From contig JAZTYJ010000025.1 of NCBI GenBank assembly GCA_045636865.1, forward strand, positions 14,965 to 78,964: a DNA stretch of 64,000 nucleotides, read 5' to 3'. The number at the start of each line of letters is the position of its first letter. Positions within the stretch are counted from its first letter, which is position 1. This document shows, piece after piece, positions 41,069-49,527 of this stretch. The stretch comes from SIG480 sp045636865. Its GTDB lineage: Bacteria; Bacillota; Clostridia; Oscillospirales; JAAYXM01. Under the pieces are notes generated by a model. The model made no database searches. It had not been told where the DNA came from and worked only from the letters and a program-made list of their open reading frames with translations. A program made the position numbers and the translations under genes.

Positions 41069-42229
41069 TCACTCTCCCTCATTCAAAACCTTTTCGTATT
41101 CCCATTTGAATTTTTCTTTAAGTTTATCAGCACTTATGCCCAAAAGCTTACAGCAGAGAACACACGCACCGAGCACCTGCGGATTTTCTGCAATTATACA
41201 ATTAATCTCAGGGTGTACCTTCTTCTTTACAGCTTCAGAAAATTTCTTATTTTTATAAAGCGAGCCTGCAAGGATCAGAGTTTTGCACTCTCTGTTTTTT
41301 TCATATGCCGTGTTTATAAGATACGCAATGCGGTCAACATTCTCGCATATTATCCGATCCGCAGCTGCATCGCCATTTTCCCACGCTTTAAAAACAAGCT
41401 TAGAAAAAGACGCAATATATGACACATCTTTGTTATAAAACTCCGGAAGAATGCTTATCATTTGGTCTGTTCCAAGCCACTCTGTAACAAGCCCGGTTAT
41501 CATCGATTTTTCTCCGATACCTTCACTCTCTTCAAGTGCCGTTTTTATGGCTTCTCTGCCGATATCATATCCACTTCCCGCTTTATCAAACAGAACTCCG
41601 TATCCGCCGTACTTTTTAATTTCACCACTCTTATATGCAAACGTGACATTTCCAGTACCGCTTATTGTTCCGAGGCAATTTTCTTCATCCGTTGTACAGG
41701 CGATGACATTGAGCATATCGCTCGCACACCTTATCTTTATCATCGAAAAAAAGTTTTTAAGCCGATTTTTTATGTACTCTGCATTACCACCTGTCAGGTA
41801 TCCCGAACCGCCAATAAATATGCCTTTTACATTCGGCTTTGTTGCAAGACATGTCTTTATTCCATTTTTAAGCCTTTCACAGACCTCGTCACGTCCGTAA
41901 AAATTCGGGTTTGTCCCGTCTCCTACAAATCTTTTAAAAATCGTCCCGCTCTCACCAAAGAGGATATACTCGGTTTTTGTACCGCCACCATCAATACCTA
42001 TCATAGCCTTTTCACTATCTTCAGAATGCCCGACGAGCACATCAACACTGCATCCGAGAAGTTCTGCAAGCAAGCAAAGCTTGTCTATTTCAGGAACCGC
42101 CACGCCTCTCTCCCACTTTGAAATCGCCTGATAGCTGACAAACATTTTTTCTGCAAGTTCTTTCTGAGATATACCTTTCATTTCTCTATGTTTTTTGATG
42201 TTATATGCAAGAACGCTGATATCGAACAC
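41069..42229 (-). CDS. XRE-type HTH fused to BadF/BadG-type sugar kinase (GlcNAc/MurNAc kinase-like)
   Basis: 386 residues. Residues 1-68 are a lambda-repressor-type HTH (KKHREMKGISQKELAEKMFV, SYQAISKWERG). Residues about 74-375 are an ASKHA kinase of the N-acetylglucosamine-kinase type: MIGIDGGGTKTEYILF (phosphate-1 loop), GIFIGGSGYLTGG, GTISGTGNVTFAY and KTLILAGSLYKNK. Such kinases phosphorylate amino sugars; with murQ after it, MurNAc or GlcNAc is a likely substrate. The fused HTH suggests direct coupling of sugar sensing to transcription. The stop is 4 bp before the murQ start, and the gene follows the glycoside hydrolase by 2 bp. Confidence 0.9.
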   Translation of the reverse strand: MFDISVLAYNIKKHREMKGISQKELAEKMFVSYQAISKWERGVAVPEIDKLCLLAELLGCSVDVLVGHSEDSEKAMIGIDGGGTKTEYILFGESGTIFKRFVGDGTNPNFYGRDEVCERLKNGIKTCLATKPNVKGIFIGGSGYLTGGNAEYIKNRLKNFFSMIKIRCASDMLNVIACTTDEENCLGTISGTGNVTFAYKSGEIKKYGGYGVLFDKAGSGYDIGREAIKTALEESEGIGEKSMITGLVTEWLGTDQMISILPEFYNKDVSYIASFSKLVFKAWENGDAAADRIICENVDRIAYLINTAYEKNRECKTLILAGSLYKNKKFSEAVKKKVHPEINCIIAENPQVLGACVLCCKLLGISADKLKEKFKWEYEKVLNEGE

Positions 42230-42231
42230 AA

Positions 42232-44163
42232 CTACTCCTCCTTCATAAAGAGTTTTGAAGCGTATTCGTCCGCCGGAACAAAGAGTTTTCCTCCAACTGC
42301 TTCATACTTTTCTCCTGTAAAGAGTTCTTCGTAAACTCCGTCTTCGCGCACATTAAGAACCGTATCCACAAATGAATATACGCCTACAAGTCGGTCACTT
42401 ACATATACAGGATCCGTATCCGAATAGATATGAACGCCTGCGACGCGACAGATTTCTCTTAAAACCTTTGCATCCAGAAGACCTATTGCGCTGTAAACAG
42501 AAATATAGTCTTTGCACTTTTTATAACCGAGTGCCATCTTTCCGCAGTCATAATCAACAATCGAAACGGCATCTTTATCGTTTATGAAGAAATACGGTGA
42601 CGGCAGGATTTCTCCGGTCTTTACCGACGGTCGCTCATTCATAACTTCAATTTCCAAATCGGTGATTTTCTTCATCTTATCAATTCCGCCGTTTAAATAA
42701 TCAGGCGCATACATCCACAAGAGTGTTTTTCCTTCTTTTTTGAGTTTTTCAACTCTCTCAAAATTTTCTGTTTTCAATGCAAACGGAATCAAAAATACAA
42801 CGAGCTTATACTGTGAAAAATCGATTTTACTCATGTCTCCCTCTGAGTACAAATCAAACGGCGCACCAAGTCGCATATATCCTTCGCGCTGACTAAAGAG
42901 GAGAAGATCGTGGATATTGTTGTTTTTATTTGCACCGTACATCGCCTCAGGTGACCCGATGACTGCGACCTCGGCACAGGATTTTCTGGGAAACGCTGAA
43001 ATTCGGTCTGTTATCTTTATCATATCCGAAATCGCGCCCATCATCGCATCACTTCTGTACCATCCCTCAAACATATCAAACCACCAAAGGGCAGAATTGT
43101 TTGATGTGCAGAGCATAAAATCACGGCGCATAAGGTCAACAGCTTCTCTGTCTGTCTTGCAGTAATATCCTGCCCCCTCAAGAGCAAAGTCCTGAGAGAG
43201 GTATGTTCTCTGGTCATATTCGTAAAAATACAGCTTGTCGTTTGCATCAAGTGATTTGAAAGTGAGCATAAATGCGCTCGTAGAATCCGGCTCACGGAAT
43301 CCGTAAGACGCAGGGGACGAAATCATATTTATATCCTTGCTATGGAAAATCTTTTCATATGCAAGGTGTCCCGCATCATTTACGAAATTCTGAAACTCAA
43401 AAAGATATCCGAAATAAAGACCGAGGAGCTTTTTATGGTTTATTATTGTCTGCACTTCTTTTGCAAAAAGAAGAATTGTATCAGCAATAAGCTCTGCATG
43501 CGCGCGCTGATAGAGCACTACCTCATCGTCATCATAAAAAGACACGTCCGCAGGCAGATTCAATCTCTCCTTTGACGGAATCTGCGCATCGGGATTTCCA
43601 GTATATTCTTTAAAATACTTTTCCTTTATCGGATGTGAAGCCTGAAAGTCCTGATAACAGAACCATTCCGTACCTTTACCGCAGAGCATAAAATAGCCGT
43701 AAATACACTCGCCATACTGCTCCTCAATATGCCTTACTACAGCTTTAAGGTAGTCGATAGTTGCCGCTCTCCACTCAGGATCTGCAATCGCCTGAGAAAG
43801 GTGAGTAAAGCTTCTTGGAAAATTTTCGTGAGTTTCATGCCACCAGTCCCTTGTATCCAGGTGTATCATCACTGCGTAATAACAGCCGGGTGCACTCTTC
43901 ATAAAAAGCTCTATCTGCTCATCAATCGGTGTAAAGTCATACTTTCCCTTTCCAAACCACGTTTCACCGTATATTGAATACGGCACCTCATAATGGCATT
44001 TAAGGCCGCTGACAAGAAGTGTAAAAAGCTTTACACCTGCTTCTGCAAATTCCGATATGTTTCTCTCTGTTGGTCTGAAGCTTTTAAACGAAAGCGGTTC
44101 ATATAACTTTCCGTCAATATCAACTTTCAGAACTCCGTTTTCGCGTCGTAAGGATGCAACCAT
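42232..44163 (-). CDS. Glycoside-hydrolase-like protein (beta-galactosidase/GH42-like TIM barrel)
   Basis: 643 residues with no signal peptide, so probably cytoplasmic. An N-terminal barrel (about 20-370) carries patterns like YAVMIHLDTRDWWHETHENFPRSF, YGYFMLCGKGTEWF and LYFYEYDQRTYLS. An alpha/beta domain (about 395-520; KLVVFLIPFALKT, KTLLWMYAPDYLNGG) resembles the trimerisation domain of GH42 enzymes, and a small beta domain ends it. The exact family and substrate are not clear. ATG 44163 follows GGGAGGA by 6 bp. It is 2 bp upstream of the kinase fusion. Confidence 0.72.
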   Translation of the reverse strand: MVASLRRENGVLKVDIDGKLYEPLSFKSFRPTERNISEFAEAGVKLFTLLVSGLKCHYEVPYSIYGETWFGKGKYDFTPIDEQIELFMKSAPGCYYAVMIHLDTRDWWHETHENFPRSFTHLSQAIADPEWRAATIDYLKAVVRHIEEQYGECIYGYFMLCGKGTEWFCYQDFQASHPIKEKYFKEYTGNPDAQIPSKERLNLPADVSFYDDDEVVLYQRAHAELIADTILLFAKEVQTIINHKKLLGLYFGYLFEFQNFVNDAGHLAYEKIFHSKDINMISSPASYGFREPDSTSAFMLTFKSLDANDKLYFYEYDQRTYLSQDFALEGAGYYCKTDREAVDLMRRDFMLCTSNNSALWWFDMFEGWYRSDAMMGAISDMIKITDRISAFPRKSCAEVAVIGSPEAMYGANKNNNIHDLLLFSQREGYMRLGAPFDLYSEGDMSKIDFSQYKLVVFLIPFALKTENFERVEKLKKEGKTLLWMYAPDYLNGGIDKMKKITDLEIEVMNERPSVKTGEILPSPYFFINDKDAVSIVDYDCGKMALGYKKCKDYISVYSAIGLLDAKVLREICRVAGVHIYSDTDPVYVSDRLVGVYSFVDTVLNVREDGVYEELFTGEKYEAVGGKLFVPADEYASKLFMKEE

Positions 44164-44324
44164 CACGATTCCTCCCAGGTATTTTTATACCTTTATATTA
44201 ACACAGTGACTCAAGTCAGACAATAATCTCAAAAGTTTAATTGTCTTTTCTAATTCTACCACAGGTTGATTTATTTTTCAACTTCACAAAAATTCACTCA
44301 ACAGTTGTTTTTGCGAGAAATACT

Positions 44325-44374
44325 ATGACCTCATCCCTGAATGCAAAATTCAACGAAGGGATAAGGTCATACTT
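44325..44374. repeat. 50-bp palindromic repeat, copy 2
   Basis: Identical to 40057-40106 except for one base. It lies 24 bp after the fucose-isomerase-like gene, on the downstream side of a minus-strand gene as copy 1 does. Confidence 0.85.
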
Positions 44375-44397
44375 ATGCAAGAAATTACGTTTTAAAA

Positions 44398-45729
44398 TTA
44401 ATCGTCTGTCTCTGTAACAATGCCGAGTGCCTGAGCCATAAACCTAAGCTCAACATTCTTATGGCCGATAACAAAGCAACCGTGGTGAGAATAGAGCTTG
44501 TTTATAAATTTGTGTCCGTCCTTAACGCGAACAATACCACCGTTTCTGCAGTCTGAACCCGGATACTGTGCATATCCTTCAAGCTCTGCCTCTACAGTCA
44601 AAAGGCTCTTGAGGTTCGGATGAATCTTTACAAGTGTAACATGTCCCTTCGGGAGGTCACCGTCCACTACCATAGCATTGTCATTTACCATTGCAAGAAC
44701 TTTCGGCTTAACTTCCCAACGTGAGCACATTTTTCTCGGAGCAAATCCCATATATCCGCAATGAACGAGAAGCATTGTGTCTTCAGGATTCGGAACATCC
44801 GGGAATGATGTTATTCTCTCATGCTTGAGAGCCGCCATACCGATAAGAACCGGATAAATATTTGTCATCATTACATCCTGCTTCAATGCCCGGTTGACGA
44901 TATACTGTGTAAACATTGTCATTGTATCTGCTTCGCAGGCCCATAATGTATCATCATCTTCATACATAAGGTTATATGCAAGGCAGGGTGTTGTGTCGAT
45001 GTAAATAGATTCGTTGAGGCAGTTTACTGCAATGCACTTTATGTTTTTGTCCTCGTCAGCTGCTTCTCTTAAAACCATATAAAGCTTTACTGCTGAACGA
45101 AGTTGCTTTTCGTTGAGCTGTGTGTAGTTGATTTTCTTCTGCTCAATTACTGCATCAACTTCATTGTCCGGAATTGACATTGCACGTTTTGCAAGCTCTT
45201 TGTAGCTTCTGACTTCAATGGTAATGCCGAAGTGCTCCTTAAGGTCGTTCATCCAGCTTTCTTCCCACCAATAGAAGCGCTTGTTGATTTCAGGCTGCTG
45301 TGTAATTACCGGAACGCCGGGGTTATCCTGATAAACAACAAATTTTGCAGTTTTCATTTCGCGTCTGAGCGCTAATGCGCGAAGTGCTATGCGAGTATAC
45401 TCAAGCTTATACGGTGTGATGAGCTCGACATCATGCGAACGAAGAAATGCTATCATTTCCCAGTCCCACATATTTACTGTTCCGAACTCAGATGTAACAA
45501 TCATAATCGGTTTATTGATAGCCCTGAATTTGTCGAGGCTACGATATGCAACGCCCATGAGAACCGGGAAAAGAACGCCGTCACAATCCTCAGGAATTTC
45601 AGTTCCCAATTCTACCGGAGACAAAAACTCCGCTTCCTCTCCAACGAGCCCCTCAAGGCTTTTGATCTGCGCCTCAAACTCTTCATCTTTATAACCAGGG
45701 AAATAAATCGGTACTATTCTTGCTTTCAT
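44398..45729 (-). CDS. L-fucose isomerase-like protein
   Basis: 443 residues related to the FucI/AraA-type ketol isomerases. It begins with a substrate-free alpha/beta domain (KARIVPIYFPGY, DCDGVLFPVLMG) and continues with SIYIDTTPCLAYNLMYEDDDTLWACEADT, where acidic residues would bind the catalytic metal, and a C-terminal beta domain (LKSLLTVEAELEGYAQYPGSDCRNGG) ending with SHHGCFVIGHKN. It is expected to interconvert an aldose and a ketose; the sugar is not identified. First gene of the minus-strand sugar locus, divergent from the AraC regulator. Confidence 0.83.
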   Translation of the reverse strand: MKARIVPIYFPGYKDEEFEAQIKSLEGLVGEEAEFLSPVELGTEIPEDCDGVLFPVLMGVAYRSLDKFRAINKPIMIVTSEFGTVNMWDWEMIAFLRSHDVELITPYKLEYTRIALRALALRREMKTAKFVVYQDNPGVPVITQQPEINKRFYWWEESWMNDLKEHFGITIEVRSYKELAKRAMSIPDNEVDAVIEQKKINYTQLNEKQLRSAVKLYMVLREAADEDKNIKCIAVNCLNESIYIDTTPCLAYNLMYEDDDTLWACEADTMTMFTQYIVNRALKQDVMMTNIYPVLIGMAALKHERITSFPDVPNPEDTMLLVHCGYMGFAPRKMCSRWEVKPKVLAMVNDNAMVVDGDLPKGHVTLVKIHPNLKSLLTVEAELEGYAQYPGSDCRNGGIVRVKDGHKFINKLYSHHGCFVIGHKNVELRFMAQALGIVTETDD

Positions 45730-45805
45730 ATTTCACGCTTCCTTCCTTAATTATTTTGAATTAAGCCGTCTCTCTGGAAAAAGTATAGCATATTTAAGAT
45801 GTCTG

Positions 45806-45814
45806 TGATATAAT
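45806..45814 (+). promoter_or_regulatory. Extended -10 promoter of the AraC-type gene
   Basis: TGATATAAT lies about 46 bp before the ATG in the divergent regulatory region. No clear -35 box is seen, as is common for extended -10 promoters. Confidence 0.45.
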
Positions 45815-45860
45815 AAATGAAACAAAAAATATCAAGTTTTTACGATTTGGGTGAATTTGG

Positions 45861-46739
45861 ATGAATACGTTTCTTGAGCAGCCTTTTACGATAGACGGTA
45901 TTAAAAGCCAGATACATTGTCTCGACAGAAAAATGAAACCGTCGGATAATTACATTCAGGAAAACCACAATTATCATTATCACGATTATATAGAGCTTCT
46001 TTTTTCTTTGGATTCCGAAGCAGTTGTCTGGATAAACCAGGAAAGCTTCAATTTCACAAACGGTGATATGCTGATTGTAAATTCAAACGAGCCTCATCGC
46101 TTGTCCTTCCTCGGTCCGTCACACTATATAGTCGTTAAAATCGCACCGGAACTTCTTTATTCCGACGGAAACTCTCTTTTTTTATCCAAATATCTCCTTC
46201 CGTTTTTAAAAGAAAATCCATATAAGCAAACTTTCAAAAGCGAAAATTTTAGAAACCTCGACTTATCAAGCTGTTTTGAAGGCATAATGAAGGAATGGAA
46301 CGAAAAAAAGCCCGCTTACGAGCTTGCGATATATTCAATTATTTTGAGAATCTTCACCGAGGTTTTCAGGCACCATTCCCTGAACAACCCCGCATCACTT
46401 AAAATCAATATAAGCGAGCGTTTAAGGCACACACTTGTATATATATCAGAAAATTTTGACACCATAACAGAGAAAGATGCAGCAAACTACTGCAACTACA
46501 GTTGTAATTATTTCTCTCACGTTTTCAAAAAGACTTTCGGCAAAAATTTCCATGATTATATAACTGCCCTGCGGCTGAGCGAGGCTGAAAAGAAGCTCAT
46601 TTCTTCTGATTGTGACATTACAGAAATTGCGCTTTCTTCAGGTTTTTCTTCGGCAAGTCATTTTATTTCTCAATTTAAGAAAACGCGCGGTATTACGCCT
46701 TACCAATTCAGAAAGAAATACATCAGCTCCTCTTTTTAA
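45861..46739 (+). CDS. AraC-family transcriptional regulator
   Basis: 292 residues. An N-terminal cupin-like sensor (about 25-150; HNYHYHDYIELLFSLD, NGDMLIVNSNEPHRL) is followed by two AraC HTH units (about 190-290): TEKDAANYCNYSCNYFSHVFKKTFG and DITEIALSSGFSSASHFISQFKKTRGITPYQFRKKY. It is transcribed divergently from the fucose-isomerase-like/GH/kinase/murQ genes and is the likely sugar-responsive regulator of that set. Confidence 0.92.
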   Translation: MNTFLEQPFTIDGIKSQIHCLDRKMKPSDNYIQENHNYHYHDYIELLFSLDSEAVVWINQESFNFTNGDMLIVNSNEPHRLSFLGPSHYIVVKIAPELLYSDGNSLFLSKYLLPFLKENPYKQTFKSENFRNLDLSSCFEGIMKEWNEKKPAYELAIYSIILRIFTEVFRHHSLNNPASLKINISERLRHTLVYISENFDTITEKDAANYCNYSCNYFSHVFKKTFGKNFHDYITALRLSEAEKKLISSDCDITEIALSSGFSSASHFISQFKKTRGITPYQFRKKYISSSF

Positions 46740-46974
46740 AATTCACCCACACGCCTTCAACTATCGGATAAAAGGATATGACTTTGTGTCAGTGCGCAAA
46801 CACAGAAGCATAGTGTTTTCAGAGTGGTCGTTGTTTTCACGAAAAAACGCGCTTTATTCTGTTGCACATATCCTCAAAAGCTGTTATGATTATTGTAACG
46901 AACGGAGTTGCATAATCCATTATGTAAACGGATAATATTCTTACTGTATCTTTAATTGCATATGAGGTTGTAAA

Positions 46975-47310
46975 ATGAACAATAAAAACAAATTTGTATT
47001 ATCAATTATCGGAGTAGTTGTGAGCATTGCATTGCTCGTTATAATCGCGATACTCGCAGAAGAATCGGTGATAAGGGAAACTTCTGCAATCGTGCTCATC
47101 GTTATTTCTGAAATTCTGCTTTTAGTTGCAGTTTTCTTTGCCGCAAAGGTTGACTATGAAACAGGCGTTTACGAATGCAGGAACTGCCATCATATATTCA
47201 AGCCAAAATTCATGGCATATTTGCTTGGTCCGCACAGCTTGACAACAAGATCTCTCAAATGCCCCGAATGCGGCAAATCAACCTGGTGCAAGAGAAGAAG
47301 TGCTAAGTAA
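46975..47310 (+). CDS. Small membrane protein with zinc ribbon
   Basis: 111 residues. Two membrane helices (about 8-29 and 35-57) precede a C-terminal zinc ribbon: CRNCHH and CPECGKSTWC. The function is unknown; such proteins are common small integral membrane proteins in Clostridia. It is on its own transcript about 235 bp after the AraC gene, a gap in which no feature is seen. Confidence 0.78.
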   Translation: MNNKNKFVLSIIGVVVSIALLVIIAILAEESVIRETSAIVLIVISEILLLVAVFFAAKVDYETGVYECRNCHHIFKPKFMAYLLGPHSLTTRSLKCPECGKSTWCKRRSAK

Positions 47311-47422
47311 GGAGATAATTGGTATAGTCTAAAAATAATTCGCGAAATTTACAAAGTACAATATGAGGTGAATTAAATGAAAATAAGTTTTGATAAAAAT
47401 AAATCTATAAGGAGTTGCAACT

Positions 47423-47611
47423 ATGGCAAAAAGTAAGTGGGTAGCGTTTTTCTTGTGTTTATTTCTCGGATATTTAGGAATACATAAATTTTACGAGGGC
47501 AGAGTTTTACTTGGGATTGTATATCTATGCACATGCGGTCTTTTCGGAATAGGCATAATTTTTGACCTGATTTCGTTATTCTTCAAACCGAATCCATATT
47601 ATCCGGGATAA
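47423..47611 (+). CDS. TM2-domain protein
   Basis: 62 residues, entirely a TM2 domain: a first helix WVAFFLCLFLGYLGIHKFYEG, with the conserved G-x-H-K/R-F-Y-x-G turn, then ILLGIVYLCTCG-like helix and FDLISLFF. An AAGGAG site lies 8 bp before the ATG. TM2 proteins are small membrane proteins of largely unknown role. Confidence 0.88.
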   Translation: MAKSKWVAFFLCLFLGYLGIHKFYEGRVLLGIVYLCTCGLFGIGIIFDLISLFFKPNPYYPG

Positions 47612-47651
47612 AACTGCAAACGCAAAACAAGTGCCAAAACATCCAAATTTC

Positions 47652-47684
47652 AAAAGCCTTGAAGCTTTCGCTTCAAGGCTTTTG
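47652..47684. terminator. Shared terminator between TM2 gene (+) and glycoside-hydrolase-like gene (-)
   Basis: AAAAGCCTTGAAG and CTTCAAGGCTTTT pair around CTTTCG. It lies between two converging genes. A near copy recurs at 49173-49203. Confidence 0.85.
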
Positions 47685-47692
47685 GTTTAATT

Positions 47693-49072
47693 TTATACTT
47701 TTTTCAAGAATATAATCTGCTCGGGAGGTACTGTAAACACACTTCCGCGCGCGCCGCATCTTCGGTCTTCCCACTCATCCGTAAGCTCTGCTTCCCACGG
47801 TGTCTTTCCGATGTTTGAAAATACAAGGTACTGCTCTTCATTTGAGAACAAGGATGCAATAATCTCATCCGGCACTTTGGGATTTTTAAGCAACGTTGTT
47901 TCGTGAAGCTCTATATGCGCAACGGTATCGTCTTTTACCATAGGGAGATATAACTGCAGATACTCTCCGTATCTGTCCACCAAGTCATCCGGATCGGGAA
48001 TTGATGAAAATTCACCGTGTGTATACGGACCATTCGGATGTTCTTTTCCCCACTTTGCTGCATTTCTCCAGAACTGAACTATCGATTTTTCTCCCGGATT
48101 ATTCATATCAACATCATACCACGGAACATCAGCAGTTGTCTTATCGCGAGTTAAGCGTCTGCCGTGATTTAAGCAAGTAAACTGCATATACGGAATAGAA
48201 AGAACAAACGGATAGTCCGGACCGAATTCAGTCTGGGTCTTTCTGTCAACAAGATTTATAATGTAAGGCATATATGCTTTACCCTTAAGAAGATCTGCAC
48301 TTGACCCGATATTTTCTCCGATCATCAGATAGTCATACACACGCTCTTTGCAAGGCGGATAGTAATTCTCTCCAATATGCAAAATCGCTGTTCCTCCACG
48401 ACTCTTTATGCCATGGTAAAGCTGTGAGTAAAAGTCCTCAGCATATGGGTCATACGGAAAATCCTCAGGCTGGAAACGAGTACCGTATTTTTCAAGATGC
48501 TCGCGGCTTAAACGGAACATTTCATCCGGCGCATGATCATCATAAAGTCCGTCAACACCATACTCGTCCATAACGTTCATTGCCTTGTCATAGAGATATC
48601 CGCGCCACTCAGCACTCTCAAGACTGCAGTTACCATATTTAAAATACTGACCAGAGAGATATATCTCCTGTTTTGCAAATTCCGGTCGGAAATCGGGGTC
48701 GTAGATGTGAAAATATCCCGCTGATATGTACGGCAAAATCTTAAGTCCGAAGGAATGGCACATATCTATGAATTTGCGAAATCCTTTTTCATCATGTGTA
48801 GTAAATTTATCTGCGCCAAATAAGCGAATCGCATCGTTCCACTCCTCGTGAACCTTTATATATGTGATGCCGAGTTCTGAATACTTTTTGAGTGTTTCAT
48901 AATCATATTCCGTAGGCTCTATTGAGAACTTAAGCGGATATTCCCCCAAAAAGTACGACACATTTCCGGGATGATAATCGTAAATACGATGTTCATACAG
49001 ACAATCTTTTACCGCTTCTCGTGCATGTTTCAGATTGTCCATACGTTTTCTTTGAAGTTCAACAGAAGTCAT
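47693..49072 (-). CDS. Glycoside-hydrolase-like TIM-barrel protein of unknown substrate
   Basis: 459 residues from ATG 49072, chosen because AAAGGAG lies 8 bp upstream; an 84-bp longer reading has no site. It is cytoplasmic. The barrel (about 60-370) includes GITYIKVHEEWND, GLKILPYISAGYFHIYDPDF, YGVDGLYDDHAPDEM (candidate nucleophile Asp pair), AILHIGENYYPP and LMIGENIGSS. A small beta domain ends it (EQYLVFSNIGKTPWEAEL, EQIIFLKKV). The pattern recalls clan GH-D/GH36 or GH29 barrels, but no family is certain. It is a single transcript. Confidence 0.68.
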   Translation of the reverse strand: MTSVELQRKRMDNLKHAREAVKDCLYEHRIYDYHPGNVSYFLGEYPLKFSIEPTEYDYETLKKYSELGITYIKVHEEWNDAIRLFGADKFTTHDEKGFRKFIDMCHSFGLKILPYISAGYFHIYDPDFRPEFAKQEIYLSGQYFKYGNCSLESAEWRGYLYDKAMNVMDEYGVDGLYDDHAPDEMFRLSREHLEKYGTRFQPEDFPYDPYAEDFYSQLYHGIKSRGGTAILHIGENYYPPCKERVYDYLMIGENIGSSADLLKGKAYMPYIINLVDRKTQTEFGPDYPFVLSIPYMQFTCLNHGRRLTRDKTTADVPWYDVDMNNPGEKSIVQFWRNAAKWGKEHPNGPYTHGEFSSIPDPDDLVDRYGEYLQLYLPMVKDDTVAHIELHETTLLKNPKVPDEIIASLFSNEEQYLVFSNIGKTPWEAELTDEWEDRRCGARGSVFTVPPEQIIFLKKV

Positions 49073-49172
49073 TTCAAAGCTCCTTTCAGCACCTTTTTTT
49101 ATTCGAATTAATTCTATCACAGCACTTTCTTTTGTCAATAAAAAATCCCTCTTCACTCCGCACAGAATACAT

Positions 49173-49204
49173 AAAAGCCTTGAAGCTTTCGCTTCAAGGC
49201 CTTT
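49173..49204 (-). terminator. Terminator of the spoVM unit
   Basis: AAAAGCCTTGAAG and CTTCAAGGCCTTT pair around CTTTCG a few bases after the spoVM stop codon. The 28-bp core is identical to the hairpin at 47652. Confidence 0.8.
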
Positions 49205-49207
49205 ATG

Positions 49208-49285
49208 TTATTCTTCTGATATTTTAAACATCTTCTTAAGTATTCCGACCATTGATTTTGGTGCTTTGACAACTACTACCTTCAT
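49208..49285 (-). CDS. spoVM: Stage V sporulation protein SpoVM (25 residues)
   Basis: The product MKVVVVKAPKSMVGILKKMF ends in KISEE. It matches the 26-residue amphipathic SpoVM of Bacillus in length, in the K-x-P-K turn (KAPK) and in the basic helix. SpoVM sits on the convex forespore membrane and recruits SpoIVA to begin coat assembly. A perfect GGAGGTG site lies 7 bp before the ATG. It follows a 48-residue membrane protein by 15 bp and ends at a terminator. Being so short it is easily missed. Confidence 0.88.
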   Translation of the reverse strand: MKVVVVKAPKSMVGILKKMFKISEE

Positions 49286-49300
49286 TCTGCGACACCTCCG

Positions 49301-49447
49301 TCATATAAGTATCAGCACGCCTATCGTAATAAGCAGGACGCACAATACAAACACAAGAAAGCTCGACGGAAATACTACTCCGCAAAGAATGCCTGCGGCT
49401 ATTGCAATTGCACACAGGATATATCCACCGCCGCTTTTTCTGCACAT
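49301..49447 (-). CDS. Small hydrophobic membrane protein upstream of spoVM
   Basis: 48 residues: MCRKSGGGYILCAIAIAAGI, then two hydrophobic stretches (about 10-27 and 29-47) split by a FPSS turn. An AGGCGGTGA site precedes the ATG. The small gap to spoVM suggests one transcript and perhaps a sporulation role; the function is unknown. Confidence 0.68.
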   Translation of the reverse strand: MCRKSGGGYILCAIAIAAGILCGVVFPSSFLVFVLCVLLITIGVLILI

Positions 49448-49527
49448 TGAAAATATCACCGCCTCTTTCTTTCCTTTTGCTACATTTTACGCAAAAAGAA
49501 CAGAAAGGGTGAGTTGTCCGCAGTTAT

